NCBI GenBank assembly: GCA_015658965.1
Contig: DQNX01000169.1
Location: forward strand, 1-10,844
Direction: 5' to 3'
Source of the DNA: Gammaproteobacteria bacterium
GTDB lineage: Bacteria > Pseudomonadota > Gammaproteobacteria > PS1 > Pseudothioglobaceae
DNA: 10,844 nucleotides
Made by a program: the position numbers and the translations under genes. Shown here piece by piece: positions 1-5,976 of the stretch (positions are counted from its first letter, which is position 1; every line of letters begins with the position of its first letter). The notes under the pieces are model-generated. The model was not told the origin of the DNA. It saw nothing but the letters and a program-made list of their open reading frames with translations, and searched no databases.

Positions 1-935
1 AATGCCTGTTGAATAATACCAACATCAATATTGAGCTCACAAGCCACACCAATAGCGGCTAAGGTGTTTAAGATATTGTGCTTACCAATCAGATTGAGTT
101 CGACAAAGAATGCTCGATTGTATTTTTTACAAATAACGTCAAAATACATTTTACGATTTTTCTGAGTAATGTTTTTGGCTTGTACATCAGACCCTTCATT
201 AAATCCATAAGTAACCAAAGGGCGGTGAATATCGTGAAGTATGCCTTCAACGCCAGCATCATCTGTACAGAGTACGCAAGTACCATAAAAAGGTAAGTTA
301 GAGGTAAAACTGATAAACGCATTGGTTAATTTTTGATAATCATTGTCATAGGTCGCCATATGGTCTTGATCAATATTGGTAATAACACTAAGCATGGGTT
401 GTAGGTGTAAGAATGAAGCATCAGATTCGTCTGCTTCAGCGATCAAATAATCACTCTCACCGAGTTTAGCGTTGATGCCACTTGAATTTAAGATGCCACC
501 AATAATATAAGTCGGGTCTAGTTTTGCAACAGTTAATATGTGGGTAATTAGGCTGGTGGTGGTGGTTTTTCCGTGGGTCCCCGCTACTGCAATACCAAAT
601 CGAAAGCGCATAATTTCAGCCAACATTTCTGCTCTTGGCACGGTTGGAATATTAAGTTCATGGGCTTTGATTAATTCTGGATTGTCTTCACTAATGGCAC
701 TAGATACAACCACGGCTTGCGCGTTGGCAACTTGGTCGGCCGAGTGCCCGAAACTAATGACACAGCCTAAGCCTTGTAGTCGATGGGTAGTTTCATTTGC
801 TTGTATATCAGAGCCTGAAATTTGATACCCAAGGTTGTGTAATACTTCAGCGATACCACTCATGCCGGAGCCACCAATACCAATAAAGTGAATTTTTTGA
901 ATTCTAGAACTGGAGACTGAATGCAGGTTATTCAC
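1..935 (-). CDS. murC: UDP-N-acetylmuramate--L-alanine ligase MurC, N-terminal part (runs off window)
   Basis: MurC is the cytoplasmic ATP-dependent ligase that adds L-alanine to UDP-MurNAc, the first amino-acid step of murein synthesis. I translated 311 residues; the family usually has about 470-490, so the C-terminal third lies outside the window. Visible landmarks are the N-terminal Rossmann motif GIGGSGMSG (residues 19-27), the ATP-binding GTHGKTTTT loop (119-127), EADESDASF (167-175) and GKHNILN (284-290), all in the expected order. The start is a GTG at 935-933 that overlaps the ispF stop as GTGA, which suggests translational coupling; the first ATG comes only inside the Rossmann motif and would destroy it. 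Nothing is frameshifted. In many gammaproteobacteria murC sits between murG and ddl/ftsQ in the division and cell wall cluster, so finding ispF immediately upstream is unusual. Identity is very secure. Confidence 0.96.
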   Translation of the reverse strand, partial: MNNLHSVSSSRIQKIHFIGIGGSGMSGIAEVLHNLGYQISGSDIQANETTHRLQGLGCVISFGHSADQVANAQAVVVSSAISEDNPELIKAHELNIPTVPRAEMLAEIMRFRFGIAVAGTHGKTTTTSLITHILTVAKLDPTYIIGGILNSSGINAKLGESDYLIAEADESDASFLHLQPMLSVITNIDQDHMATYDNDYQKLTNAFISFTSNLPFYGTCVLCTDDAGVEGILHDIHRPLVTYGFNEGSDVQAKNITQKNRKMYFDVICKKYNRAFFVELNLIGKHNILNTLAAIGVACELNIDVGIIQQA

Positions 936-1408
936 GTTTTTGAAACAGTGATAATACTCAATACCTGAATGCCTTCGCCTCGACCAAAAGCAGTTAAGCC
1001 TTCACCTGTGGTAGCGGTAATGCCAATATTGTCAATCTGAGTATTCATTAACCTTGCAAGTTTGGATTTAAGTGCTTCAATTTTTGGTGAAATTTTAGGC
1101 ACTAGACATTCAATCGAAATCGCAATATGCTCAATGTGCCAGTCGTTAAGGTCATTCAGTGCCAGCTTCAAGTATTCAGCGCTATCAGTAATACCTTGTT
1201 GGCACAGCTCATCTGCCCTAGCCCCCAAGATGTTTTTACCGGTAATAGATGAAATGGCATTGGTTAATGAATGTAGGATTACGTCAGCATCACTATTTCC
1301 ACGTAAACCTTGGGGGTGGTTAAACTCAACACCCGCTAAAATAAGTGGCTTGCTTTGGGTAGTATCAAATGCGTGAGAGTCTTGCCCAAGTCCGGTTTTA
1401 GTATTCAT
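932..1408 (-). CDS. ispF: 2-C-methyl-D-erythritol 2,4-cyclodiphosphate synthase IspF, divergent type
   Basis: IspF is the MEP-pathway enzyme that closes the cyclic diphosphate with loss of CMP; it is a cytoplasmic trimer. The 158-residue length is normal. The N-terminal GQDSHAF supplies the metal ligands Asp10 and His12, and DADVILH supplies His46; the C-terminal TTGEGL and FGRGEG motifs (133-146) are in place. The region that reads DIG..FPDTDP...GADS in the E. coli type is replaced by ILGARADELCQQGITDS (60-76), and the usual TTEKLG is TGEGLT. From memory, this ILG.xADEL...GITDS and GEGLTA pattern resembles chlamydial IspF rather than typical gammaproteobacterial IspF. The ATG directly abuts the ispD TAA (no spacer), and the stop overlaps the murC GTG. 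Identity is secure, aided by the adjacent ispD; the subfamily assignment rests on recall. Confidence 0.94.
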   Translation of the reverse strand: MNTKTGLGQDSHAFDTTQSKPLILAGVEFNHPQGLRGNSDADVILHSLTNAISSITGKNILGARADELCQQGITDSAEYLKLALNDLNDWHIEHIAISIECLVPKISPKIEALKSKLARLMNTQIDNIGITATTGEGLTAFGRGEGIQVLSIITVSKT

Positions 1409-2110
1409 TTATCCTATTGATTCTAAATAAAAATTAGCCAATTTTAAATCTTCTGCTGTGGTGATTTTAAGGTTACTTTTGCTGGCAGAAACCAGTACAG
1501 ACTCCAGTCCTAGATGCTCAATTGCACTGGCTTCATCGGTAATCATTAAGTTGTTATTTATAACGTTTTCTAAGGCTTTTGATAATACACCAAAACGATA
1601 CATTTGGGGAGTTTGCGCTTGCCAAAGTGCCGATCTGTCTAAGGTGGATTCAACGATACAGTTATTGGCTTTTTTAATGGTGTCAACCACTCGATTGGCC
1701 AGCAATCCACCGGTGGGATGGTGCTTAAGCTGATTGATTAAGTTAATCACATCTGTGGTTTCTACACAGGGTCTGGCCGCATCATGTACCAATACCCAGT
1801 CATTATTACCAGCAAAAGGTTTTAGTATGTTTAAAGCCGAGATCACTGAATGAAAACGCTCTTTACCACCAATCGCTGTTGCGAGTAATTTTGGATGATT
1901 GAAAAATTCAGATTGTTTAAAGTGATTGTCATTTTTAGCAATGGCGACAACACAACCCTTAATTTGATCAATATTCAGTAGGGTTTTTAATGTTTGATCG
2001 AGCACGCTTAAGCCATTGTTTAGCTTTAGATATTGCTTGGGTATGTCGCCCCCAATACGAGAACCAATACCACTGGCGGGCACAACAAGAAAGTATTGAT
2101 CAGTCGGCAT
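1409..2110 (-). CDS. ispD: 2-C-methyl-D-erythritol 4-phosphate cytidylyltransferase IspD
   Basis: IspD transfers CMP from CTP to MEP in the non-mevalonate isoprenoid pathway. The protein has 233 residues, the usual size. It shows the nucleotide-binding signature PASGIGSRIGGDIPKQYL (11-28, with Arg18 and Lys25), GGKERFHSV (81-89), VHDAARP (108-114), DRSALWQAQTPQ (158-169), TDEASAIE (191-198) and NLKIT (213-217), covering the CTP and MEP contacts of the family. It is not fused to IspF, although the two genes abut exactly. The gene follows ftsB after a 47-base gap, the ftsB-ispD-ispF order known from E. coli. No good Shine-Dalgarno sequence is visible before the ATG. Small amounts of isoprenoid precursor feed undecaprenyl phosphate and quinones, which fits the neighbouring ftsB and murC. 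Confidence 0.97.
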   Translation of the reverse strand: MPTDQYFLVVPASGIGSRIGGDIPKQYLKLNNGLSVLDQTLKTLLNIDQIKGCVVAIAKNDNHFKQSEFFNHPKLLATAIGGKERFHSVISALNILKPFAGNNDWVLVHDAARPCVETTDVINLINQLKHHPTGGLLANRVVDTIKKANNCIVESTLDRSALWQAQTPQMYRFGVLSKALENVINNNLMITDEASAIEHLGLESVLVSASKSNLKITTAEDLKLANFYLESIG

Positions 2111-2132
2111 GAAAAGACAAATAATAAAAATA

Positions 2133-2155
2133 TGGGTTTATTATACCCAAGGTAT
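2133..2155 (-). other. Two overlapping short hairpins in the ftsB-ispD gap
   Basis: Read on the minus strand, ATACC-TTG-GGTAT (2155-2143) and TGGGT-ATAATAA-ACCCA (2149-2133) are two perfect 5-bp inverted repeats that share the GGGTAT segment, so they cannot form together. They sit between the ftsB stop and the ispD ATG. The stems are too short to call a terminator or attenuator, and only part of a T-rich tail follows. This could be chance in AT-rich DNA. Confidence 0.2.
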
Positions 2156-2157
2156 GA

Positions 2158-2508
2158 TTAAGGATTTTGTCGTGTAATTTGGTGGTAAGTTTCACCGTCT
2201 TTTATCAATCCAAACCGGTAGCGGGCTTGAGATTCTAAGATTTCCATATTAGCAGCACTTTCTGCTTTGAGTTCAATTTGTTTGATGATATTTTCTTCAT
2301 TTAACGCTTGGTTGGTCTGAATCTCTTTATTGACAATACTTTGTTTCTCGGTCAAAGCGCCTGGGAATTGATTAATGAAAAAATTTTGACGTATTAAAGT
2401 GGCGAGCATCACCAGCAAAATAAAGGTGATCCAATATTGATAAAAAAAGCCAAATACTGAATTTGGCTTTTTTATATTGTTAGGGCGTCTAGTTGTTTGT
2501 TTTCTCAA
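2158..2508 (-). CDS. ftsB: Cell division protein FtsB (DivIC/FtsB family)
   Basis: FtsB is a bitopic inner-membrane divisome protein that joins FtsL and FtsQ and helps activate septal murein synthesis. The 116 residues show a basic cytoplasmic N-terminus, one membrane segment (about 22-39), a polar coiled-coil-like stretch (about 51-84), and the family's C-terminal signature ESQARYRFGLIKDGE (92-106) followed by a short tail. It is slightly longer than E. coli FtsB (103), mostly through a basic N-terminal extension of about 20 residues. The start is a TTG at 2508: an in-frame TAA (the stop of the upstream gene) lies 18 bases before it, no ATG or GTG occurs before the membrane segment, and no clear Shine-Dalgarno sequence is visible. 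Translation may depend on coupling to the upstream gene. Position next to ispD supports the call. Confidence 0.9.
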   Translation of the reverse strand: MRKQTTRRPNNIKKPNSVFGFFYQYWITFILLVMLATLIRQNFFINQFPGALTEKQSIVNKEIQTNQALNEENIIKQIELKAESAANMEILESQARYRFGLIKDGETYHQITRQNP

Positions 2509-2526
2509 TTTTAAAAGAGTTGGTGT

Positions 2527-2766
2527 TTAACCATCAGTAAGTATTTCGCCATCTTTTTTATCTTGGAATGCCATTAAGAAGCCACCGCCAATAATATAGA
2601 TAGATGAGGCTATTACGCCAAATGCTGCGATGTACTGTGCGGTACCAGAAACAATTTCCATGTAAGAGAGTATGATTAAAGCCAATGGTGCAACCAAAGT
2701 AACAACCAAAGTACTTAATAATAAAATATGGCCTCTTTTAGCGCTGTTATCAACTGTTGAACTCAT
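2527..2766 (-). CDS. Small two-helix membrane protein of unknown function
   Basis: I do not recognise this 79-residue protein. It has a short polar N-terminus, two hydrophobic segments (about 13-35 and 43-67) and a charged C-terminal tail (QDKKDGEILTDG), so it is probably an inner-membrane hairpin with both ends on the same side. There is no cysteine, no histidine pair for metal or haem, and no signal peptidase site. It is probably a real gene: it has an ATG preceded by the strongest Shine-Dalgarno sequence seen in the window, fills the space between a good predicted promoter and ftsB, and has a protein-like composition. It is the first gene behind a predicted FNR-type promoter, 18 bases upstream of ftsB. 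A role in respiration, redox adaptation or the envelope is possible, but that is inference only. Confidence 0.75.
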   Translation of the reverse strand: MSSTVDNSAKRGHILLLSTLVVTLVAPLALIILSYMEIVSGTAQYIAAFGVIASSIYIIGGGFLMAFQDKKDGEILTDG

Positions 2767-2772
2767 CTTTAT

Positions 2773-2780
2773 CTCCCCTT
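2773..2780 (-). promoter_or_regulatory. Strong ribosome binding site of the small membrane protein gene
   Basis: On the minus strand AAGGGGAG lies 6 bases before the ATG at 2766. It is a near-ideal anti-16S match, while most other genes here have weak or no visible Shine-Dalgarno sequence. It fixes the start of the small protein and suggests efficient translation. Confidence 0.8.
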
Positions 2781-2807
2781 GTATATAAAATAATAAATAA
2801 TAACAGC

Positions 2808-2836
2808 ATTATAGCACAGGTTTTTATAAAGCCAAA
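2808..2836 (-). promoter_or_regulatory. Predicted sigma-70 promoter with extended -10 for the small membrane protein-ftsB-ispD-ispF-murC run
   Basis: On the minus strand a perfect TATAAT (2813-2808) is preceded by TGC, giving an extended -10 TGCTATAAT. The -35 region is poor (TTGGCT or TTTGGC at 2836-2830, spacer 16-17). A weak -35 with a consensus -10 is typical of activator-dependent promoters, and an FNR-type palindrome sits just upstream. Transcription would begin near 2801-2804, leaving a leader of about 35 bases that contains the AAGGGGAG ribosome binding site. This is a prediction from motif and spacing. Confidence 0.65.
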
Positions 2837-2853
2837 TTGATGCAAATCAATTT
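2834..2853. promoter_or_regulatory. FNR/ANR-type activator binding site (TTGAT-N4-ATCAA)
   Basis: A perfect inverted repeat with 8-base arms and a 4-base centre (AAATTGAT, GCAA, ATCAATTT) contains the exact FNR-family consensus TTGAT-N4-ATCAA at 2837-2850. Its centre (2843/2844) is about 42.5 bases upstream of a start at 2801, and 41.5 if the start is 2802. Class II FNR sites are typically at -41.5. The left half-site, read on the minus strand, contains the TGA stop of the RDD gene. FNR, ANR or an NO-sensing relative (DNR/NNR type) could bind; the sequence cannot tell them apart. Confidence 0.7.
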
Positions 2854-3251
2854 TTTACCAGTCGTGTATTAGAGAGCTTGTCGTGCCATGTAAGATTGTC
2901 TTTGTTAAACAACTGATAAATAAATCCAAGTCCAAATATTGCGAACGATACAAACGCCAATACAAAGCGAACAAAGGCTTGTTTTTGGGTAATATTTTCA
3001 CCATTCTGTTGCTTAATTTTAAACTTCCAAGTTTTCATGCCCAGCGTTTGTCCGCCTTTGACCCATGACCAAGCAAAGTAAAAATAAACAGTAATTAAAT
3101 AAATAGAAAATATCAGTAAATCAGTTTGCGCTTGTTTATCAAAAAAAGCAATGAGTATTGCGCCAACAATAAAAAAAGCCAATGAAAATGCTAAAAGAAG
3201 ATCGTAGATCATCGCCCCGAGTCTGCGTAATAAAGACACATCTGATTTCAT
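2847..3251 (-). CDS. RDD-family integral membrane protein
   Basis: RDD-family membrane proteins are mostly of unknown function; a few have been linked to ion transport. The 134 residues contain the family's defining Arg-Arg (9-10) and Asp17 ahead of and within the first helix, membrane segments at about 16-36, 43-63 and 93-113, the conserved loop GGQTLGMKTWKFKI (66-79) and the C-terminal WHDKLSNT (122-129). All RDD hallmarks are intact. Its ATG overlaps the stop of the M23 peptidase gene as ATGA, so the two are probably translated together. No partner hints at its substrate. The TGA stop lies inside the FNR-type site of the next transcription unit. The family call is secure; the function is unknown. 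Confidence 0.9.
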   Translation of the reverse strand: MKSDVSLLRRLGAMIYDLLLAFSLAFFIVGAILIAFFDKQAQTDLLIFSIYLITVYFYFAWSWVKGGQTLGMKTWKFKIKQQNGENITQKQAFVRFVLAFVSFAIFGLGFIYQLFNKDNLTWHDKLSNTRLVKN

Positions 3252-4099
3252 AATAACTTACCCATTAATAAATTTGGATTAACCACAGTTTGGTTGAGAT
3301 AAATTCCCCAATGCAGGTGTGGGCCGGTGGCACGACCAGTTTGTCCAATGGTGCCAATGATTTCTCCTTGTTTAATCTGTTGCCCTTGCTTGGCCAAGCG
3401 TTTGTCCATGTGAATATAAACACTGATCAACCCTTGTCCATGATCTAAAAAGACAGCATTACCATTAAAGAAGTATTCACCCGAGAGAATGACTTTTCCA
3501 TCAGCTGGTGCGGTGATGGGTGCGCCTATATCACCAGCATAATCAAGCCCCGTGTGTGGTCGACGCGGTTGGTTGTTATAAAAACGTTTGAGACCAAAGG
3601 GGCTAGTGGTTACCCCGTTAATTGGACGAATGAACAATCCAGTAGACAAGGTGTTATTAGAAAAAACTTTTCTAGCGCTTGATAAAATAGGACGTTCTTT
3701 TTTGATGCGATCCATGTGTGCCAAGTTAGGGTTGACGTATTTTTTCTTTTTACCTTTAAGGGTAATGTGTTGCTCGGTATAGCTGTGTTCGATCACTTCA
3801 AAATCAAAAGATCGAGTCGTGGCATCTTGGACTTTAATTGTTTTTTTACCGGATTTTTCCATTAATGGAATACCAACCAATACTTGCCAATGCTGGTCTT
3901 TAATCCGTTGCACATACAGTTGGGTGGTGTTATAAAACGCGGTTGGATTGGTGCTGTTGGTTTTAAAATCAATCACTGCAATACCGCCAGGAATCGGTGT
4001 GTTTTTAACCGGTATGCTGGCTAATACAATACTGGGCAATAGCAGTAATAAAAAACTAATTTTTTTCAATTTTTTCAACCTGAGAATAAATCTTTCCAT
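3248..4099 (-). CDS. Secreted M23-family (LytM-type) zinc metallopeptidase
   Basis: This is a predicted periplasmic murein endopeptidase or murein-hydrolase regulator of the LytM fold. The 283 residues begin with a basic n-region and a hydrophobic core (about 14-26), with likely signal peptidase I cleavage after VLA (25-27); there is no lipobox cysteine. A middle domain of beta-rich character (about 30-125) leads to the M23 domain (about 155-280). The zinc ligands His182 and Asp186 (HTGLD) and His263 (HLH, 261-263) are all present, as are the catalytic His230 and His261, so the enzyme should be active rather than an EnvC-like activator. The ATG overlaps the end of xseA by 44 bases; TTG codons at 4078 and 4069 could be shorter starts and would still leave a signal peptide. 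The stop overlaps the RDD start. No lone symbol is justified. Confidence 0.93.
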   Translation of the reverse strand: MERFILRLKKLKKISFLLLLLPSIVLASIPVKNTPIPGGIAVIDFKTNSTNPTAFYNTTQLYVQRIKDQHWQVLVGIPLMEKSGKKTIKVQDATTRSFDFEVIEHSYTEQHITLKGKKKKYVNPNLAHMDRIKKERPILSSARKVFSNNTLSTGLFIRPINGVTTSPFGLKRFYNNQPRRPHTGLDYAGDIGAPITAPADGKVILSGEYFFNGNAVFLDHGQGLISVYIHMDKRLAKQGQQIKQGEIIGTIGQTGRATGPHLHWGIYLNQTVVNPNLLMGKLL

Positions 4100-5453
4100 C
4101 GCTTAGTAGGGTGGTTATAGAATCACCTATTTTAACGTCAACACTTGATTGTAACACTTGATTGTGATCAGTAGTAATGCTATAACCACGTGACAGCGTG
4201 CCTAGTGGTGATAGATGATTAAGCCCTAGCGTGTGATTGGCTAACATATTTTTTTGCCATTCAAGCGTGTACTGGATAGACTGACCAAGCCGCTCATGCA
4301 AGCCACTCAGTGTGTTGTAATTTTGACTAATATGACGCTTAATATTGCTATGCAATTGTATTTTAACCAGAGTATTGAGCTGTTGTTTGTGCTGAATACT
4401 GGCGCGTGGAGAATGTTGTTTTAATTGCTCAAACAAAGTACCGACCTTACTTTGCTTTAAACTCACCCATGTTTTCATCTGATAATTCAGATGCACGCTT
4501 AAGCCATCGAGCCTTTGTGAAAACAAATTAAGTTGTCGGATTAAGTTTGGCGCACTTAGACTTAATTGTTGTAGTTGAGATTGGTATCGTTCCAATACTT
4601 GCTGACTCAGTTGGATTAAGTTGGCGTTTAGTATGTGTACCTTATTTAGCAGTTCTAAGCAATCAGGCGTCACCAATACAGCGGCAGCGCTCGGGGTTGG
4701 TGCACGAACATCTGCTACAAAATCTGCAATGGTGGTATCTGTTTCATGACCAACAGCACTGACAATAGGCGTCTTTGTCGCAAATATAGCTCTGGCTAGC
4801 ACTTCTTCATTAAAAGCCCATAAGTCCTCTAAAGAGCCACCACCACGCGCAACAATGAGTACATCGCATTGCCCAGATTGATCAGCGGCTTCGATGGCAT
4901 ATGCGAGTTTTTCAGCCGAGCCCTCGCCTTGCACAACGGAATCAAACAACAATACTTTGGCGAATGGGTAGCGCTTGTTGAGTACTTTGATAATGTCTTG
5001 GATTACCGCCCCATTCGATGAAGAAATAACACCAATCGTATTAACATCAACAGGCAAGGGTTTTTTATATTGAACATCAAACAAGCCTTCTTCTTTAAGC
5101 TTGGCTTTGAGTTGCTCAAAGGCCAATTGTAAGTTACCAACACCGACAGGCTCAACGTGTTGAATAATCAGTTGAAAATCACCCCGTGCTGCATACAGAG
5201 TAGGTGCGGCACGTACCAAGACCTCTAGCCCATTTTCAGGATTAAATTTGATATTGCGTTGATTGAGTCGAAATAGGGCACAGCGAATTTGCCCGCGATT
5301 GTCTTTAAGTGAAAAATACCAATGCCCAGAAGCAGGACGAGACAAATTAGATATTTCCCCTTGTAACCAACAAGCGGGGATGTTGTCTTCAATGGTTTTG
5401 TTACACAGTGACAAAAAGTCAGAAATTGTGTAGATTTCATCAATATTAAACAT
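4056..5453 (-). CDS. xseA: Exodeoxyribonuclease VII large subunit
   Basis: XseA is the catalytic subunit of exonuclease VII, which degrades single-stranded DNA from both ends together with the small subunit XseB (not in this window). The 465 residues are of normal length. The N-terminal OB-fold has WLQGEISNLSRPASGHWYFSLKD (29-51). The catalytic core shows GVISSSNGAVIQDI (141-154), ARGGGSLEDLWAFNEE (202-217) and SAVGHETDTTIADFVADVRAPTPSAAA (232-258). A long helical stretch (about 265-410) that should form the coiled-coil stalk precedes the C-terminal SPLGTLSRGYS. The first motif residue is Ala where the family often has Gly (GRGGGS), a mild change. The ATG is one base after the smr stop and the 3' end overlaps the M23 gene by 44 bases. 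Confidence 0.97.
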   Translation of the reverse strand: MFNIDEIYTISDFLSLCNKTIEDNIPACWLQGEISNLSRPASGHWYFSLKDNRGQIRCALFRLNQRNIKFNPENGLEVLVRAAPTLYAARGDFQLIIQHVEPVGVGNLQLAFEQLKAKLKEEGLFDVQYKKPLPVDVNTIGVISSSNGAVIQDIIKVLNKRYPFAKVLLFDSVVQGEGSAEKLAYAIEAADQSGQCDVLIVARGGGSLEDLWAFNEEVLARAIFATKTPIVSAVGHETDTTIADFVADVRAPTPSAAAVLVTPDCLELLNKVHILNANLIQLSQQVLERYQSQLQQLSLSAPNLIRQLNLFSQRLDGLSVHLNYQMKTWVSLKQSKVGTLFEQLKQHSPRASIQHKQQLNTLVKIQLHSNIKRHISQNYNTLSGLHERLGQSIQYTLEWQKNMLANHTLGLNHLSPLGTLSRGYSITTDHNQVLQSSVDVKIGDSITTLLSDGKIYSQVEKIEKN

Positions 5454-5454
5454 G

Positions 5455-5949
5455 CTAATTTTGTTTTAAGAGCGCAAAAACTGCACCTGTACCACCATCT
5501 TTGTCAGGGCAAGAGTTAAACGCCAATACTTGAGGATGTTGACTCAAAAAACTAACTACCTGAGTTTTTAAAACACTCATGCCATTGTCAGAGTGATAAC
5601 CCTTGCCATGAATGATCTGAATAAAAGGCTCGAATTGATGATGGTGCATAAAATTTGATAACGACTCACAAGCTTCAACAACCGTTTGCCCATGTAAATC
5701 TAATATGGGTACAGCATCAATATTACCTTGTTTCATTTTTTTAATAACTTTTGTTGAAACCCCGCTTTGCGCATAACTAACAACCTCTGATCCGTCAAGG
5801 TTGGCATCAACAATGTAACTGTACGAGGTAAAGGCCGGTTTTTTTAATGCCTTATGCTCGCGCACGCCATCTTTATCAATCGGTGCGTTGGTATCGACTG
5901 TTGATCTGAATAGTTGTTTATCTTCTTCGTTAATCTGTTTCATCTGCAC
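5455..5949 (-). CDS. Smr-domain protein, SmrA/SmrB (YdaL/YfcN)-like
   Basis: Smr domains are nucleic-acid-binding or nuclease domains; E. coli SmrB cleaves mRNA at collided ribosomes, and SmrA is less well understood. The 164 residues carry an INEEDKQLFR opening (6-15) like the enterobacterial proteins, then KMKQGNIDAVPILDLHGQTVVEA (71-93) with the DLHG motif (84-87), IIHGKG (112-117) and GGTGAVFALLK (152-162). DLHG suits a SmrB-type nuclease, HGKG is closer to SmrA, so I leave the symbol empty. The start is probably the GTG at 5949: GAGGG lies nine bases upstream. An ATG two codons later (5943) is the alternative. The stop is one base from xseA, so the genes are surely co-transcribed. Confidence 0.9.
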   Translation of the reverse strand: MQMKQINEEDKQLFRSTVDTNAPIDKDGVREHKALKKPAFTSYSYIVDANLDGSEVVSYAQSGVSTKVIKKMKQGNIDAVPILDLHGQTVVEACESLSNFMHHHQFEPFIQIIHGKGYHSDNGMSVLKTQVVSFLSQHPQVLAFNSCPDKDGGTGAVFALLKQN

Positions 5950-5976
5950 AAAAAAAAACCCTCAATCGAGGGCTTT
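5950..5976 (-). terminator. Rho-independent terminator of rpsT
   Basis: On the minus strand CCCTC-GATT-GAGGG forms a perfect stem with a 4-base loop, extended by AAAG pairing with the start of a run of nine T (5958-5950). It starts about 26 bases past the rpsT stop and is the clearest terminator in the window. Its 3' arm GAGGG also lies at ribosome-binding-site distance from the GTG of the smr gene. Confidence 0.88.

Noticed and set aside
538..825. Open frames on the plus strand (such as 538-825, 1062-1376 and 8738-8983) and extra minus-strand frames inside mnmA and xseA
   Set aside because: Each lies within a confidently identified minus-strand gene, has an unnatural composition and no ribosome binding site; they are out-of-frame shadows.
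2140..2145. A TATAAT on the minus strand between ftsB and ispD as a possible ispD promoter
   Set aside because: No -35 match and no extended TG is present; it falls in the loop of a small inverted repeat in AT-rich DNA.
4060..4078. A-rich runs at the xseA/M23 overlap as a programmed frameshift joining the two proteins
   Set aside because: XseA already ends with its normal C-terminal region, the M23 protein needs its own signal peptide, and the frame change needed is not a simple -1 slip.
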